Below, piece after piece: positions 16,062-25,279 of a stretch of DNA of 64,000 nt. How positions within the stretch are numbered: position 1 is the stretch's first letter; each line of letters begins with the position of its first letter. The DNA is from Devosia sp. (GTDB taxonomy: Bacteria; Pseudomonadota; Alphaproteobacteria; Rhizobiales; Devosiaceae): NCBI RefSeq assembly GCF_025809055.1, contig NZ_CP075529.1, positions 2,901,501-2,965,500 on the forward strand. Direction: 5' to 3'. Position numbers and translations under genes: made by a program. The notes below the pieces were generated by a model. That model worked only from the letters and a program-made list of their open reading frames with translations. It searched no databases and was not told the origin of the DNA.

Positions 16062-16891
16062 TGAGCGGTCCTGTTCTCGAAGTCCGCGACCTCAGGCGCG
16101 ATTACGTCACCTCGGGCGGTTTCCTGCGGCCCGCCAAGGTGGTCCATGCCGTCAAGGGCGTCAGCTTTACCCTCGAAAAGGGCAAGACCCTGGCCGTGGT
16201 GGGCGAGAGCGGCTGCGGCAAGTCGACCCTGGCGCGCATGATCACGCTGATCGATGCGCCGACCAGCGGCGACATCCGCATCGATGGCATCCCGGCCAGC
16301 GCCGCGCAGGTCACCAAACAGATGCGCCAGAAGGTGCAGATCGTCTTCCAGAACCCCTATGGTTCGCTCAACCCGCGCCAGAAGATTGGCGACGTGCTCT
16401 CCGAACCGCTGCTGCTCAATACGTCGCTGTCGGGGGCGGAGCGGCGTGAACGGGCCATGGCCATGCTGACCCGGGTCGGCCTGCAACCCGAACACTTCAA
16501 CCGCTATCCGCACATGTTTTCCGGCGGTCAGCGGCAGCGCATCGCCATCGCCCGGGCGCTGATGCTCAATCCGAGCTTTCTCGTGCTCGACGAGCCGGTA
16601 TCGGCGCTCGACCTCTCCGTTCAGGCGCAGATATTGAACCTGCTGAAGGACCTGCAGGAAGAGTTCGGACTGACCTATGTCTTCATCAGCCACGACCTCA
16701 GCGTCGTCCGCTATATCGCCGACGAGGTCATGGTCATGTATTTCGGCGACGTGGTCGAGCATGGCAGAAGGGAAGCAGTCTTCGCCGACCCCCAGCACGC
16801 CTATACCAAGACCCTGTTCGCCGCGACGCCCAAGGCCGATGTCGAGCACATCCGGGCCCGCATCGCGGCAAAGAAGGCCTTGATCGCCTGA
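16061..16891 (+). CDS. dppF: Dipeptide ABC transporter ATP-binding protein DppF
   Basis: This 276-residue second ATPase of the importer has Walker A GESGCGKST, Q-loop FQNPYGSLNPRQKIGD, signature FSGGQRQRIAIARAL, Walker B FLVLDEPVSALDLS and switch His in FISHDLS. Its start overlaps the dppD stop. It is the last gene of the operon, and an oxidoreductase gene converges on it 17 bases later. Confidence 0.92.
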   Translation: MSGPVLEVRDLRRDYVTSGGFLRPAKVVHAVKGVSFTLEKGKTLAVVGESGCGKSTLARMITLIDAPTSGDIRIDGIPASAAQVTKQMRQKVQIVFQNPYGSLNPRQKIGDVLSEPLLLNTSLSGAERRERAMAMLTRVGLQPEHFNRYPHMFSGGQRQRIAIARALMLNPSFLVLDEPVSALDLSVQAQILNLLKDLQEEFGLTYVFISHDLSVVRYIADEVMVMYFGDVVEHGRREAVFADPQHAYTKTLFAATPKADVEHIRARIAAKKALIA

Positions 16892-16908
16892 TTTCGGGCG
16901 GGCGTTTG

Positions 16909-17949
16909 CTAGGCTTCGACCAGCACGCGCTGGCCCTCGCGGCCGGAGCGGACCAGGGCCTCGATCAGGCGATGCACATGCATGGCCGTGTGGCCATTGG
17001 AGAGAGGCGGGCGATCTTCGCGCACGGCGGCGATGAAATCCTCGATCTGGGCCTGATGCCAATCGAAGGGGAAGGCCATCGGGTCGGCGCCGCCGCCTGA
17101 ATTGCTGGCTTCTCCCACGGTCTCGGTGCGGCCGTCCATCCAGTTGAGCGTCAGGTTGCCGCCGGTCAGCGTCGCGCCGGCCTCGGCAAAATTGAGTGTG
17201 AGGCTTTCCGCACCGCCCGGAAAATTGGCCGTCGTCGCCATCATTCCGCCCACCGCACCATTGGCAAACTCCATGCCGCCGGCGACGAAATCCTCGGTCT
17301 CCATCTGGTGCAGGCCCGTTGTGGCGCAGAGCGCAGTGACGGCCTTGACCGGCCCGGTCAGGCTCAGCATCAGGTCGAGCGAGTGAATGGCCTGGGTGAT
17401 GAGGACGCCGCCGCCATCCTGAGCGACGGTGCCGCGGCCGGGCTGGTCGTAGTAGCCTTTCTGCGGCCGCCACCAGGGCACGACGAGATGCACCGCCTGC
17501 AGCGCTCCCAATGCGCCACTGGCCACATGCGCCGCTAGGGCCTTGGACGCGGCGCGGAACCGGTGCTGGAAGATGATGCCGAGCTTGACGCCGGCCTGGT
17601 CGCAAAGCTGCACAATGGCCCTGGCCGCCTCGGTGGTGCGCTCCACCGGCTTTTCCATCAGCACGTGCTTGCCGGCCCGGGCCGCCGCCGCGACCAGGTC
17701 GTGCCGCGCATTGGGCGGGGTAATGATCAGGATCGCGTCGATCCCGGGGTCGGCCAGGAGGCTGTCGAAATCGGGGGCGGCGGGAAAATCATATTCGGCA
17801 CAGAAGCGTGCGAGCGCCTCGCTGTTGCGCCGCCAGACGCCGCGGACCTCGACCGTGTCGCGCAGGGCATTGAGGGCCAGGGCATGTGGCTTGGCTCCCA
17901 TGCCGGTGCCAACGATCCCGATCCCGAACCGTCTCTGTTCATTACTCAT
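16909..17949 (-). CDS. Gfo/Idh/MocA family oxidoreductase
   Basis: This 346-residue NAD(P)-dependent oxidoreductase has an N-terminal Rossmann motif (GIGIVGTGMGAKPHALAL), the conserved EKPVERTTEAA (family signature EKP, lysine catalytic), and the C-terminal alpha/beta substrate domain ending near HTAMHVHRLIEALVRSGREG. Family members act on sugars, inositols and related polyols. The exact substrate is not visible. It is convergent with the dpp operon and diverges from the SIMPL-domain gene. Confidence 0.87.
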   Translation of the reverse strand: MSNEQRRFGIGIVGTGMGAKPHALALNALRDTVEVRGVWRRNSEALARFCAEYDFPAAPDFDSLLADPGIDAILIITPPNARHDLVAAAARAGKHVLMEKPVERTTEAARAIVQLCDQAGVKLGIIFQHRFRAASKALAAHVASGALGALQAVHLVVPWWRPQKGYYDQPGRGTVAQDGGGVLITQAIHSLDLMLSLTGPVKAVTALCATTGLHQMETEDFVAGGMEFANGAVGGMMATTANFPGGAESLTLNFAEAGATLTGGNLTLNWMDGRTETVGEASNSGGGADPMAFPFDWHQAQIEDFIAAVREDRPPLSNGHTAMHVHRLIEALVRSGREGQRVLVEA

Positions 17950-18044
17950 TCAGCCGCATCCTCCTATGCCACAAACCTATGCCACAAACGCGCCATGTTC
18001 GCGGCGCGCTACTATCGTTCGGGGCGAATGAGAGGGGACCTAGC

Positions 18045-18770
18045 ATGAAAATTGTCGGTATTGTTGCAGCACTTTGCGTGGCTGCCGGAATTGCCTTGGC
18101 CGGCTGGTTTGTCGGCACCTCGCTGGTGGAAAGCCGCCAGCCGCTGCGGACCGTCACCGTCAAGGGCCTGTCCGAGCGGGCGGTGCAGGCCGATCTTGGC
18201 TTCTGGCCCATCCGGTTCGTCGCCACCGGCCCGACGCTGCAGGCGGCACGCGCCAGCCTTGAAACCTCGGAAGCGTCGGTGCGCAGCTTCCTTTCGGACC
18301 GCGGCTTTGCCGAAGACGAAATCCAGGTTCAGAACGTGCTCGTCGAAGACCGGGCGGCCGGCTACAACGCCTCATCGATGAACGACGAATATCGCTTCGT
18401 CCTGACCGAGGACATGTTGGTCACCACCGACAGGGTCAGCGAACTGGCCGATGCCAGCCGTTCGGTCGCCGACCTCCTGCGGCAGGGCGTGGTGTTTTCC
18501 TCCGACAGTTACAGCGCCGGAGCCTCCTTCGTCTTCACCAATATCAACGACCTCAAGAGCGAAATGCTGACCGAGGCAACCACCCGCGCCAAGGAAACCG
18601 CGGCCCAGTTCGCCACCGAGTCGGGGGCGCAGGTCGGTGACATCCAGACTGCCAATCAGGGCGTGTTCGAAATCCTGCCGGCGGTGGATATTCCCAATGA
18701 CCGGCCGGAAAAGCAGATCGACAAGAAGGTGCGGGTGGTGACCACCATCACCTATTTCCTCACCGATTAA
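18045..18770 (+). CDS. SIMPL domain (DUF541) envelope protein
   Basis: This 241-residue protein has an N-terminal hydrophobic anchor or signal (MKIVGIVAALCVAAGIALAGWFVG). The SIMPL/DUF541 fold follows: TVTVKGLSERAVQADLGFWPIRFVATGPTLQ, the helix-strand LETSEASVRSFLSDRGFAEDEIQVQ, and a late VRVVTTITYFLTD strand. The family is periplasmic or membrane-anchored and linked to oxidative-stress tolerance in a few cases. ATG 18045 follows AGGGGACC. A strong terminator follows at 18784. Confidence 0.83.
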   Translation: MKIVGIVAALCVAAGIALAGWFVGTSLVESRQPLRTVTVKGLSERAVQADLGFWPIRFVATGPTLQAARASLETSEASVRSFLSDRGFAEDEIQVQNVLVEDRAAGYNASSMNDEYRFVLTEDMLVTTDRVSELADASRSVADLLRQGVVFSSDSYSAGASFVFTNINDLKSEMLTEATTRAKETAAQFATESGAQVGDIQTANQGVFEILPAVDIPNDRPEKQIDKKVRVVTTITYFLTD

Positions 18771-18783
18771 GACCGGGGAGACG

Positions 18784-18807
18784 GGCGGGCGGTCAGCCCG
18801 CCTTTTT
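18784..18807 (+). terminator. Intrinsic terminator of the SIMPL-domain gene
   Basis: The stem GGCGGGC (18784-18790) / GCCCGCC (18796-18802) has the loop GGTCA and is followed by TTTTT. It overlaps the stop of the convergent GGDEF-EAL gene at 18793. Confidence 0.8.
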
Positions 18808-21453
18808 CCGGCTTTTCTCGCCCAGGAAGGTTTCAAGGGCCTGCCGGCTCATGGGCCGGGCAAAGGCATATCCCTGCAGGATATCGCAGCCCAGATCGCG
18901 CAATATGGTAGCGTGCTCCATGGTCTCGACGCCCTCGGCGACGATCTCGATATCCATGGATTTGCCAATGTCCACGATCGAGGCGACCAGCCGCCGCTGC
19001 GCCGGCTGGTCGAGAATGGGCATGACCAGCTGCCGGTCGATCTTGAGGCGTTTCGGATGCAGTTTCTGCAGGGAAACGATGGAGGCATAGCCGGTGCCGA
19101 AATCGTCGATCTCGACGTCGATGCCCATCTCCTTGATCTTGTCGATATTCCAGGCGACGGCACCATCGCTTTCATCGAGATAGATGGATTCGACCAGCTC
19201 GAACGCCACGCGACCAGCCGGCAGGTGCAGGGCCGACAGACCTGCCACCAGGCCTTCGTCGGTCAGCCGGCGCAGCGACACATTGACCGAAACGCGGGGA
19301 ACCTTGAGCCCCATCTCGTCCCAGCGCTTGAGGTCGCTCAGGCTCTGTTCGAGCACGATCTGGTCGATCTGGGCCATGACATTGAGCTCTTCGGCAATGT
19401 CGAGGAAACTGTCGGGGCCCTTGATCCCCTGCTCGGGATGCTGCCAGCGCACAAGCGCTTCGACCCCGACCAGATCGAGTGTCGTGGCGTCGAACTGCGG
19501 TTGATAATGTGCAAGGAAGCTCCTGGCCTCGAGGCCCTTGAGCACTTCGTCCGCCACGCGCTTGGTATGGATGACCTCGGCCTGCAGCGCCTCGGAGAAC
19601 AGTTCATGCCGATTGCGGCCCATGGCCTTGGCGCGATAGAGCGCGATATCGGCATTGACCAGCAGCTGCCGCACATCGATGTCGGAGGCCCGCCGGGTTG
19701 CGACCCCGATGCTGACGCCGAAGCGGATTTCGTGGCCCTCGTGCAGGGTCGGCTTACGCATTTCGCGCACGATGCGCTCGGCCATCAGCTCCAGCCGCCG
19801 GTTATTGGCACCGGCCGTCGAAACGATGAGGAATTCGTCGCCGCCGATCCGGGCCACGAAATCGGTCTCCCGGCAATTGGCGCGCAGGATGCGGCTGGCG
19901 TGGATCAGCATGGCATCGCCCGCCGCGTGGCCCAACGTGTCGTTGATCTGCTTGAAGCGGTCGAGATCGATATGCAGCAGGGCGATGGACCCGCTGCCGT
20001 GATAGCCATCGGCGGCGTGGCGGCGCAGCACCTCGTCGAGATAACGCCGGTTGGGCAGGCCGGTCAGGCTGTCGTGGAGTGCATTGTGCTCGATGCTGAC
20101 GCGGGCCGCCTCGAGGTCACTGGCGCGGGCTTCGGCCTGAAGCTTGGCCAGGCGCAGGTCGTCGCGCAGCAGGACGTCATTGGAAACGTCCCAGTTGACG
20201 CCCAGGATGCGCGGGTGCTGCCCGTCATCGGCAAAGACGGCCCCCATGGCTCGCACATGCCGCACGGACCCGTCCGGATGGCGCGCCCGGAATTCGGACT
20301 GGTAGTGGCCCGTCTTGATGCCGTGCGTGAAGTCGATCTCGGCCTGGGCCAGGTCGTCGGGGTGCAGCGCTGTGCGCCAATGGGTGTAGTCGCGCGCGCC
20401 ACCATCGGCTGGCAGGCCGTAGAGCTCGTTCATGCGATCGTCCCAGACCAGGTGGTCGGTGACCAGATCCAGCTCCCACACACCCACCTTTGACACATCG
20501 ATGGCGAGGTTCAGGCGCCGGGTCAGGCGCCGGAGTTCGGCTTCGCGCGAGCCGAGCTCGCGAATATGATCCTGGCGCTGGGCAATCATGCCGGCCGTCA
20601 CCACGATGGGCAGCAGGATCAGTCCGCCGCCCAGGGCGATCAGGGCACGGGTGGCCCACAGATAAACAGGGTTGGCGCCCCAGCCGGCCTTGGGTGCCGC
20701 GGCCAGTTGCCAGGTGCCCGAGGGCAAGGCCACTTCCGCCAGAACCGGGTTGTCCGCGCTCAGGTCGGGTCCGAAGAAGCGCCCGCCGATGCTGCCGGCG
20801 CCATCCTTGCCGCTGATGGAGACTTCGATGTCGAGGTCCGGGTCGCGCAGCCCGCTATCGACATAGAGGCGCTCCACATCGACCACGGCAGCAATGATGC
20901 CCCAGAACTGATTGCCTTCGCCGCGATTGGCATAGACCGGAAAGCGGCCGACAAAACCCTGTCCACCCTGCACCAGATCGACGGGTCCGGCGATGTTGAG
21001 CTTGCCCGACTCCAGCACCCAGCGCACCGATTGCCACTGGGCCGGCGTCGAGCGGTAGTCGAGACCGATGGCGGCCTCGTTGCCCTTGAGCGGATAGGTC
21101 ATGGAGATGACCAGATCGGGCGCGGCGGCGATGGAACGGAGCTGGCTGTCTTCCTGGAAAATATTGGAGACCAGGGCCTCGAAGCGCGCCTGGTCCATGT
21201 CCGGCTCGGTGGAAATGGTCGCCACCAGGCCCCGCACCAGCTGGATATTGCTGGTGACATTGCCCTCGAGCTTGGCGCGCAGCACGGAGAGTTCCGACAG
21301 CACATGCGCGCGCTGCTGGCCATCGGTGATTTCGGCATTCTGCCGGTCGAGCAGGAAGCCCACGATCAGCACCACGGTGGCGGCAAGCAGCGTCGGGATC
21401 ACGATGATCCCGCGCCAGAACTTTCGGTGCCCGTCGGTAAGGCCCTCCGCCAT
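18793..21453 (-). CDS. CHASE-PAS-GGDEF-EAL cyclic-di-GMP enzyme
   Basis: This 886-residue inner-membrane protein has TM helix 1 at about 14-37 and a CHASE-type periplasmic sensor up to about 265 (GLDYRSTPAQWQSVRWVLESG). TM helix 2 lies near 270-292, a PAS domain at about 320-440, GGDEF at about 460-615 and EAL at about 635-880. GGDEF is intact (RIGGDEF) and an RxxD inhibitory site (RETD) lies five residues before it. EAL is also intact (VEALVRW, VNVSLRR, EIDDFGTGY, LKIDRQ, AEGVET). Both synthesis and breakdown of c-di-GMP are therefore possible; net activity depends on the signal. Confidence 0.9.
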   Translation of the reverse strand: MAEGLTDGHRKFWRGIIVIPTLLAATVVLIVGFLLDRQNAEITDGQQRAHVLSELSVLRAKLEGNVTSNIQLVRGLVATISTEPDMDQARFEALVSNIFQEDSQLRSIAAAPDLVISMTYPLKGNEAAIGLDYRSTPAQWQSVRWVLESGKLNIAGPVDLVQGGQGFVGRFPVYANRGEGNQFWGIIAAVVDVERLYVDSGLRDPDLDIEVSISGKDGAGSIGGRFFGPDLSADNPVLAEVALPSGTWQLAAAPKAGWGANPVYLWATRALIALGGGLILLPIVVTAGMIAQRQDHIRELGSREAELRRLTRRLNLAIDVSKVGVWELDLVTDHLVWDDRMNELYGLPADGGARDYTHWRTALHPDDLAQAEIDFTHGIKTGHYQSEFRARHPDGSVRHVRAMGAVFADDGQHPRILGVNWDVSNDVLLRDDLRLAKLQAEARASDLEAARVSIEHNALHDSLTGLPNRRYLDEVLRRHAADGYHGSGSIALLHIDLDRFKQINDTLGHAAGDAMLIHASRILRANCRETDFVARIGGDEFLIVSTAGANNRRLELMAERIVREMRKPTLHEGHEIRFGVSIGVATRRASDIDVRQLLVNADIALYRAKAMGRNRHELFSEALQAEVIHTKRVADEVLKGLEARSFLAHYQPQFDATTLDLVGVEALVRWQHPEQGIKGPDSFLDIAEELNVMAQIDQIVLEQSLSDLKRWDEMGLKVPRVSVNVSLRRLTDEGLVAGLSALHLPAGRVAFELVESIYLDESDGAVAWNIDKIKEMGIDVEIDDFGTGYASIVSLQKLHPKRLKIDRQLVMPILDQPAQRRLVASIVDIGKSMDIEIVAEGVETMEHATILRDLGCDILQGYAFARPMSRQALETFLGEKSRKKAG

Positions 21454-21586
21454 TGTCCGCGCTATCCTGTTGCTGCCGTCCCCAATTCAGAACCGATCCT
21501 AGAGCCGGAGCATTGATGAGTGGCTTACAGGTGAAACGAACTTGCCGATTGGTAAATGGAAGGCAAATCGCGGCCCCGAGAACATA

Positions 21587-22489
21587 CTAGGGAACGACGG
21601 TCTTGATGATGGAGGCGTCGAGCGCCTCGTAGTCGTGCAGGCCGATCGTATCGTAGAGTTCCTGGCGTGTCTGCATCTCGTCCAGCATGGCCTTGGTGCC
21701 GCCATCGCGCTTGATGGTGGCATAGAGCTTTTCCTGGGCCTTGTTGGCGACGCGCAGGGACGACACCGGCCAGATCACCATCGAATAACCCAGAGCCTCG
21801 AACTCGGCGGCGGTGAGATAGGGCGTCCGGCCGAACTCGGTCATGTTGGCGAGCAGTTTTACCCCCGGCATGGCCTTGGCGAAGTCGCGGAACATGTCGA
21901 CCGTCGTCAGCGCTTCGGGGAAAATGGCGTCGGCGCCGGCCTGCACATAGAGCCTGGCGCGCGCCACGGCACCGTCGAGGCCTTCGCTGGCGGCGGCATC
22001 GGTGCGGGCGATGATGACGAGATCGCGCCGGGCCTTGGCCGCAGCCGCGACCTTGGCCGCCATGTCATGGGCATCGGCGAGCTTCTTGTCGTTGAGATGG
22101 CCGCACTTCTTGGGCAGCAACTGGTCTTCCAGATGCACCGCGCCGGCACCGGCATCCTCGAAGGTGCGCACCATGTGCATGACATTGAGCGCCTCGCCAT
22201 AGCCGGTGTCACCGTCCACGAGCAGAGGCAGGCCCGAGGCCCGGGCGATCTGGCGGATGAAGAAGCTGACTTCGTCCACGGTGATTATGCCCAGGTCCGG
22301 GATACCCATGGAGGCGGTCATGGCCGCGCCCGACAGGTACAGCGCCTCAAAGCCGGCCCTGCGGGCCTGGATCGACGCCTGACCGTTATGCGCGCCCGGC
22401 AGTTGCAGGATCTGCGGCCGCTCGAGCAGGGCGCGGAAGCGGCGGCCGGCGGTTTCGCGCGGCAGATCGTCGGCGACGAGATAGGGCAT
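21587..22489 (-). CDS. prpB: Methylisocitrate lyase PrpB
   Basis: This 300-residue enzyme of the isocitrate lyase/PEP mutase family splits 2-methylisocitrate to pyruvate and succinate. Key sequences are the metal-binding PLLVDGDTGYGEA, the catalytic-loop PKKCGHLN, AVHLEDQ and LLANMTEFGRTPY. It is the third gene of prpD-prpC-prpB (read on the minus strand), 3 bases after prpC. The order and the neighbouring regulator support propionate use over other carboxyphosphonate-type functions. Confidence 0.92.
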   Translation of the reverse strand: MPYLVADDLPRETAGRRFRALLERPQILQLPGAHNGQASIQARRAGFEALYLSGAAMTASMGIPDLGIITVDEVSFFIRQIARASGLPLLVDGDTGYGEALNVMHMVRTFEDAGAGAVHLEDQLLPKKCGHLNDKKLADAHDMAAKVAAAAKARRDLVIIARTDAAASEGLDGAVARARLYVQAGADAIFPEALTTVDMFRDFAKAMPGVKLLANMTEFGRTPYLTAAEFEALGYSMVIWPVSSLRVANKAQEKLYATIKRDGGTKAMLDEMQTRQELYDTIGLHDYEALDASIIKTVVP

Positions 22490-22492
22490 GGG

Positions 22493-23644
22493 TCAGTCCT
22501 TGCGGTCCTTGAGGGGCACGAAGGCGAGGTCTTCGGGCCCGGTATAATTGGCGGAGGGGCGGATGATCTTGCCGTCCTCGCGCTGCTCGATCACATGCGC
22601 CGACCAGCCGGAGGTGCGGGCGATGACGAAGAGCGGTGTGAACATGGCGGTCGGAACGCCCATCAGATTGTAGGAAACGGCGCTGAACCAGTCGAGATTG
22701 GGGAACATGCGCTTGATCTCCATCATGGTGGATTCAATGCGCTCGGCAATTGCATATTGGCGCTGGGCCCCTGCCGTGTCGGCAAGGGATTTGGCGACGC
22801 GCTTGATCACCACATTGCGCGGGTCCGAAACGGTATAGACCGGGTGCCCGAAGCCGATGATGACTTCCTTGTTCTCGACGCGGCGGCGGATATCGGCCTC
22901 GGCCGCGTCCGGGGTGGCGTAACGCTCCTGGATCTGGAAGGCGACCTCGTTGGCGCCGCCATGCTTGGGCCCGCGCAACGCACCAATGGCGCCGGCAATG
23001 GCCGAATACATGTCCGATCCCGTTCCGGCGATGACGCGGGCGGTGAAGGTCGATGCGTTGAACTCGTGCTCGGCATAGAGGATGAGCGAGGTGTGCATGG
23101 CCCGCACCCAATCCTGGCTCGGGGCCTTGCCGTGCAGCAGGTGCAGGAAATGCCCGCCAATGCTGTCATCGTCGGTTTCGACCACGATGCGGCGGCCATT
23201 ATGGGCAAAGTGGTACCAATAGAGCAGCATTGAACCGAGGTTCGCCATCAGCCGGTCGGCAATGGTGCGCGCATCGGGGCCATTGTGGTCGTGGCTTTCC
23301 GGCAGCACGCAGCCCAGGGCCGAGACGCCGGTGCGCATGACGTCCATGGGATGGGCCGCCGCCGGCAAGGCTTCGAGCGCGGCCTTGACGGCCTGCGGCA
23401 GGCCGCGCAGCGCCTTGAGCTTGCCCTTGTAGGCGGCAAGCTGGGACGCGGTGGGCAGGCTGCCATGCACCAGAAGATGCGCAACCTCCTCAAACTCGCT
23501 GGTTTCCGCGAGATCGAGAATGTCATAGCCGCGATAATGCAGGTCATTGCCGGTGCGGCCGACAGTGCACAGCGCGGTATTGCCGGCGGTGACGCCCGAA
23601 AGCGCCACCGATTTCTTGGGCTTGAAGCCTGGTGCCTCGGTCAT
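22493..23644 (-). CDS. prpC: 2-Methylcitrate synthase PrpC
   Basis: This 383-residue citrate-synthase-fold enzyme condenses propionyl-CoA with oxaloacetate. Features include the N-terminal [48 protein letters not shown] and the catalytic region [14 protein letters not shown]. Its length and the [10 protein letters not shown] start fit PrpC rather than the longer GltA type. It is co-directional with prpD and prpB with gaps of 11 and 3 bases. Confidence 0.92.
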   Translation of the reverse strand: MTEAPGFKPKKSVALSGVTAGNTALCTVGRTGNDLHYRGYDILDLAETSEFEEVAHLLVHGSLPTASQLAAYKGKLKALRGLPQAVKAALEALPAAAHPMDVMRTGVSALGCVLPESHDHNGPDARTIADRLMANLGSMLLYWYHFAHNGRRIVVETDDDSIGGHFLHLLHGKAPSQDWVRAMHTSLILYAEHEFNASTFTARVIAGTGSDMYSAIAGAIGALRGPKHGGANEVAFQIQERYATPDAAEADIRRRVENKEVIIGFGHPVYTVSDPRNVVIKRVAKSLADTAGAQRQYAIAERIESTMMEIKRMFPNLDWFSAVSYNLMGVPTAMFTPLFVIARTSGWSAHVIEQREDGKIIRPSANYTGPEDLAFVPLKDRKD

Positions 23645-23655
23645 GCTGTCCTCCT

Positions 23656-25155
23656 TCAGAAGATGCCGGCAGGGGCGTCCGGACCCAGCCGGTCGGCCGT
23701 CACGACGAAATTGAGCGCCATGACCTCGGCGGCAGAAAGGGTCGGCAGGCGTTCGACCAGAGCGAGGAACCGGTCCTGTTCGTCCTTGCTGACAATGCCC
23801 TCGGCCAGGGTGCGGAACTTCTCGATGTAATTTGCGCGCTTGAACGGACGGGCGCCATTGGGATGGGCATCGGCCACGCCAAGCTCGTCGGTGATGGTCG
23901 TGCCGTCCTCGAGCGTGACGATCACCTGGCCGCCATAGGCCATGTCCTCGCCCTTGGCGTGGTAGCGCTGGGTCCAGACCGGGTCCTCCTCGGTGGTGAT
24001 CTTGTGCCAGAGCGCCACGGTTTCCGGGCGACGGGCGCGTTCGGGCGCATAGCTCTTTTCGTGGTGCCAGCCGCCATCCTCGAGCGCTACCGCAAAGATA
24101 TACATGATCGAGTGATCCAGCGTTTCGCGCGATGCGTTCGGATCCATCTTCTGCGGGTCATTGGCGCCGGTGCCGATGACATAGTGCGTGTGATGGCTGG
24201 TGCGGATCAGGATCGACTTGATCTTGCTAAGGTCGCCGATCTTGGGGCCCATGCGACGGGCCAGGTCGATCAGCGCCTGGCTCTGATATTCGGCCGAATA
24301 TTCCTTGGTATAGGTATCAAGGATGGCGCGCTTGGCCTCGCCCTTTTCCGGCAGCGGCACGTGATAGCGCGCGGACGGGCCAGAGAGCAGCCAGGCGATG
24401 AAACCGTCCTCGCCCTCATAGGCCGGGGAGGGTGCACCCTCGCCACGCATGGCGCGGTCCACCGCCTCGATGGCCATCTTGCCGGCAAAGGCTGGGGCAT
24501 AGGCCTTCCAGGTGGAAATCTCGCCCTTGCGCGACTGGCGCGTCGTCGTGGTCGTGTGCAGGGCCTGCTGGATGGCCTGATAGGTCACTTCGGTGGAAAG
24601 ACCCAACAGGGCGCCGATACCGCCTGCAGCCGAGGGGCCGAGATGGGCGATGTGGTCGATCTTGTGCTCATGCAGGCAGATGCCCTTGACCAGATCGACC
24701 TGGATTTCGTAGCCGGCGGCGAGCCCGCGCACCAGCGCCGCGCCATCGAGCCCCTTGGCCTGAGCAACGGCCAGAATGGGCGGGATATTGTCGCCGGGGT
24801 GGCTGTAATCGGCGGCCAGGAACGTGTCGTGGAAGTCGAGCTCGCGCACCGCGACACCATTGGCCCAGGCGGCCCATTCGGGTGACACCAGCGTGTCGGC
24901 AGCCAGGCCAAAGACGGCGGCGCCGCGCGGCGAGGGATGGCCCAGCGCCTGCGCCCGGGCCGAACGGATGGGGCCGCGGGCGATGGAGGCGGCGGCCACC
25001 GCAGCATTGTCGATGATGCGGTTGCCGATCATTTCGATCACGTCGTCCTCGACCGGCACCGGGTCGGTCGCCACGGCGGCGAGCTTCCAGGCCAATTGGT
25101 CTTCGCGCGCCAGCGGCTCGGCGGACTTGTAGGTGCGGACGTCGTGAATCTTCAT
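23656..25155 (-). CDS. prpD: 2-Methylcitrate dehydratase PrpD
   Basis: This 499-residue MmgE/PrpD family enzyme dehydrates 2-methylcitrate without an Fe-S cluster. Typical segments are [60 protein letters not shown] and [16 protein letters not shown] 25155 ([15 protein letters not shown]) follows GGAG and fits the family N-terminus; the longer in-frame start adds 14 residues. It is first in the operon and diverges from the regulator gene, with the shared control region between. Confidence 0.93.
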   Translation of the reverse strand: MKIHDVRTYKSAEPLAREDQLAWKLAAVATDPVPVEDDVIEMIGNRIIDNAAVAAASIARGPIRSARAQALGHPSPRGAAVFGLAADTLVSPEWAAWANGVAVRELDFHDTFLAADYSHPGDNIPPILAVAQAKGLDGAALVRGLAAGYEIQVDLVKGICLHEHKIDHIAHLGPSAAGGIGALLGLSTEVTYQAIQQALHTTTTTRQSRKGEISTWKAYAPAFAGKMAIEAVDRAMRGEGAPSPAYEGEDGFIAWLLSGPSARYHVPLPEKGEAKRAILDTYTKEYSAEYQSQALIDLARRMGPKIGDLSKIKSILIRTSHHTHYVIGTGANDPQKMDPNASRETLDHSIMYIFAVALEDGGWHHEKSYAPERARRPETVALWHKITTEEDPVWTQRYHAKGEDMAYGGQVIVTLEDGTTITDELGVADAHPNGARPFKRANYIEKFRTLAEGIVSKDEQDRFLALVERLPTLSAAEVMALNFVVTADRLGPDAPAGIF

Positions 25156-25233
25156 AGCTGGCTCCATGCGGCTGATTGGGGCGGACACTATCCCCAAGGT
25201 TTGGCGAACCCAAGACAGGAAAGCGCGGGTGTG

Positions 25234-25261
25234 TTACAAACACACAAAGCTCACTTTGTAA
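25234..25261. promoter_or_regulatory. Inverted repeats in the prpD/regulator intergenic region, putative operator
   Basis: TTACAAA (25234-25240) pairs with TTTGTAA (25255-25261), and ACAAAG (25244-25249) pairs with CTTTGT (25254-25259). They share the right arm ACTTTGTAA. The half-site resembles the ACTTTGCAAA-type sequence bound by RamB, the actinobacterial relative of the adjacent regulator. The position just before the regulator start also suits autoregulation. Confidence 0.55.
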
Positions 25262-25279
25262 TTTTGTGGATTTGTGAAC

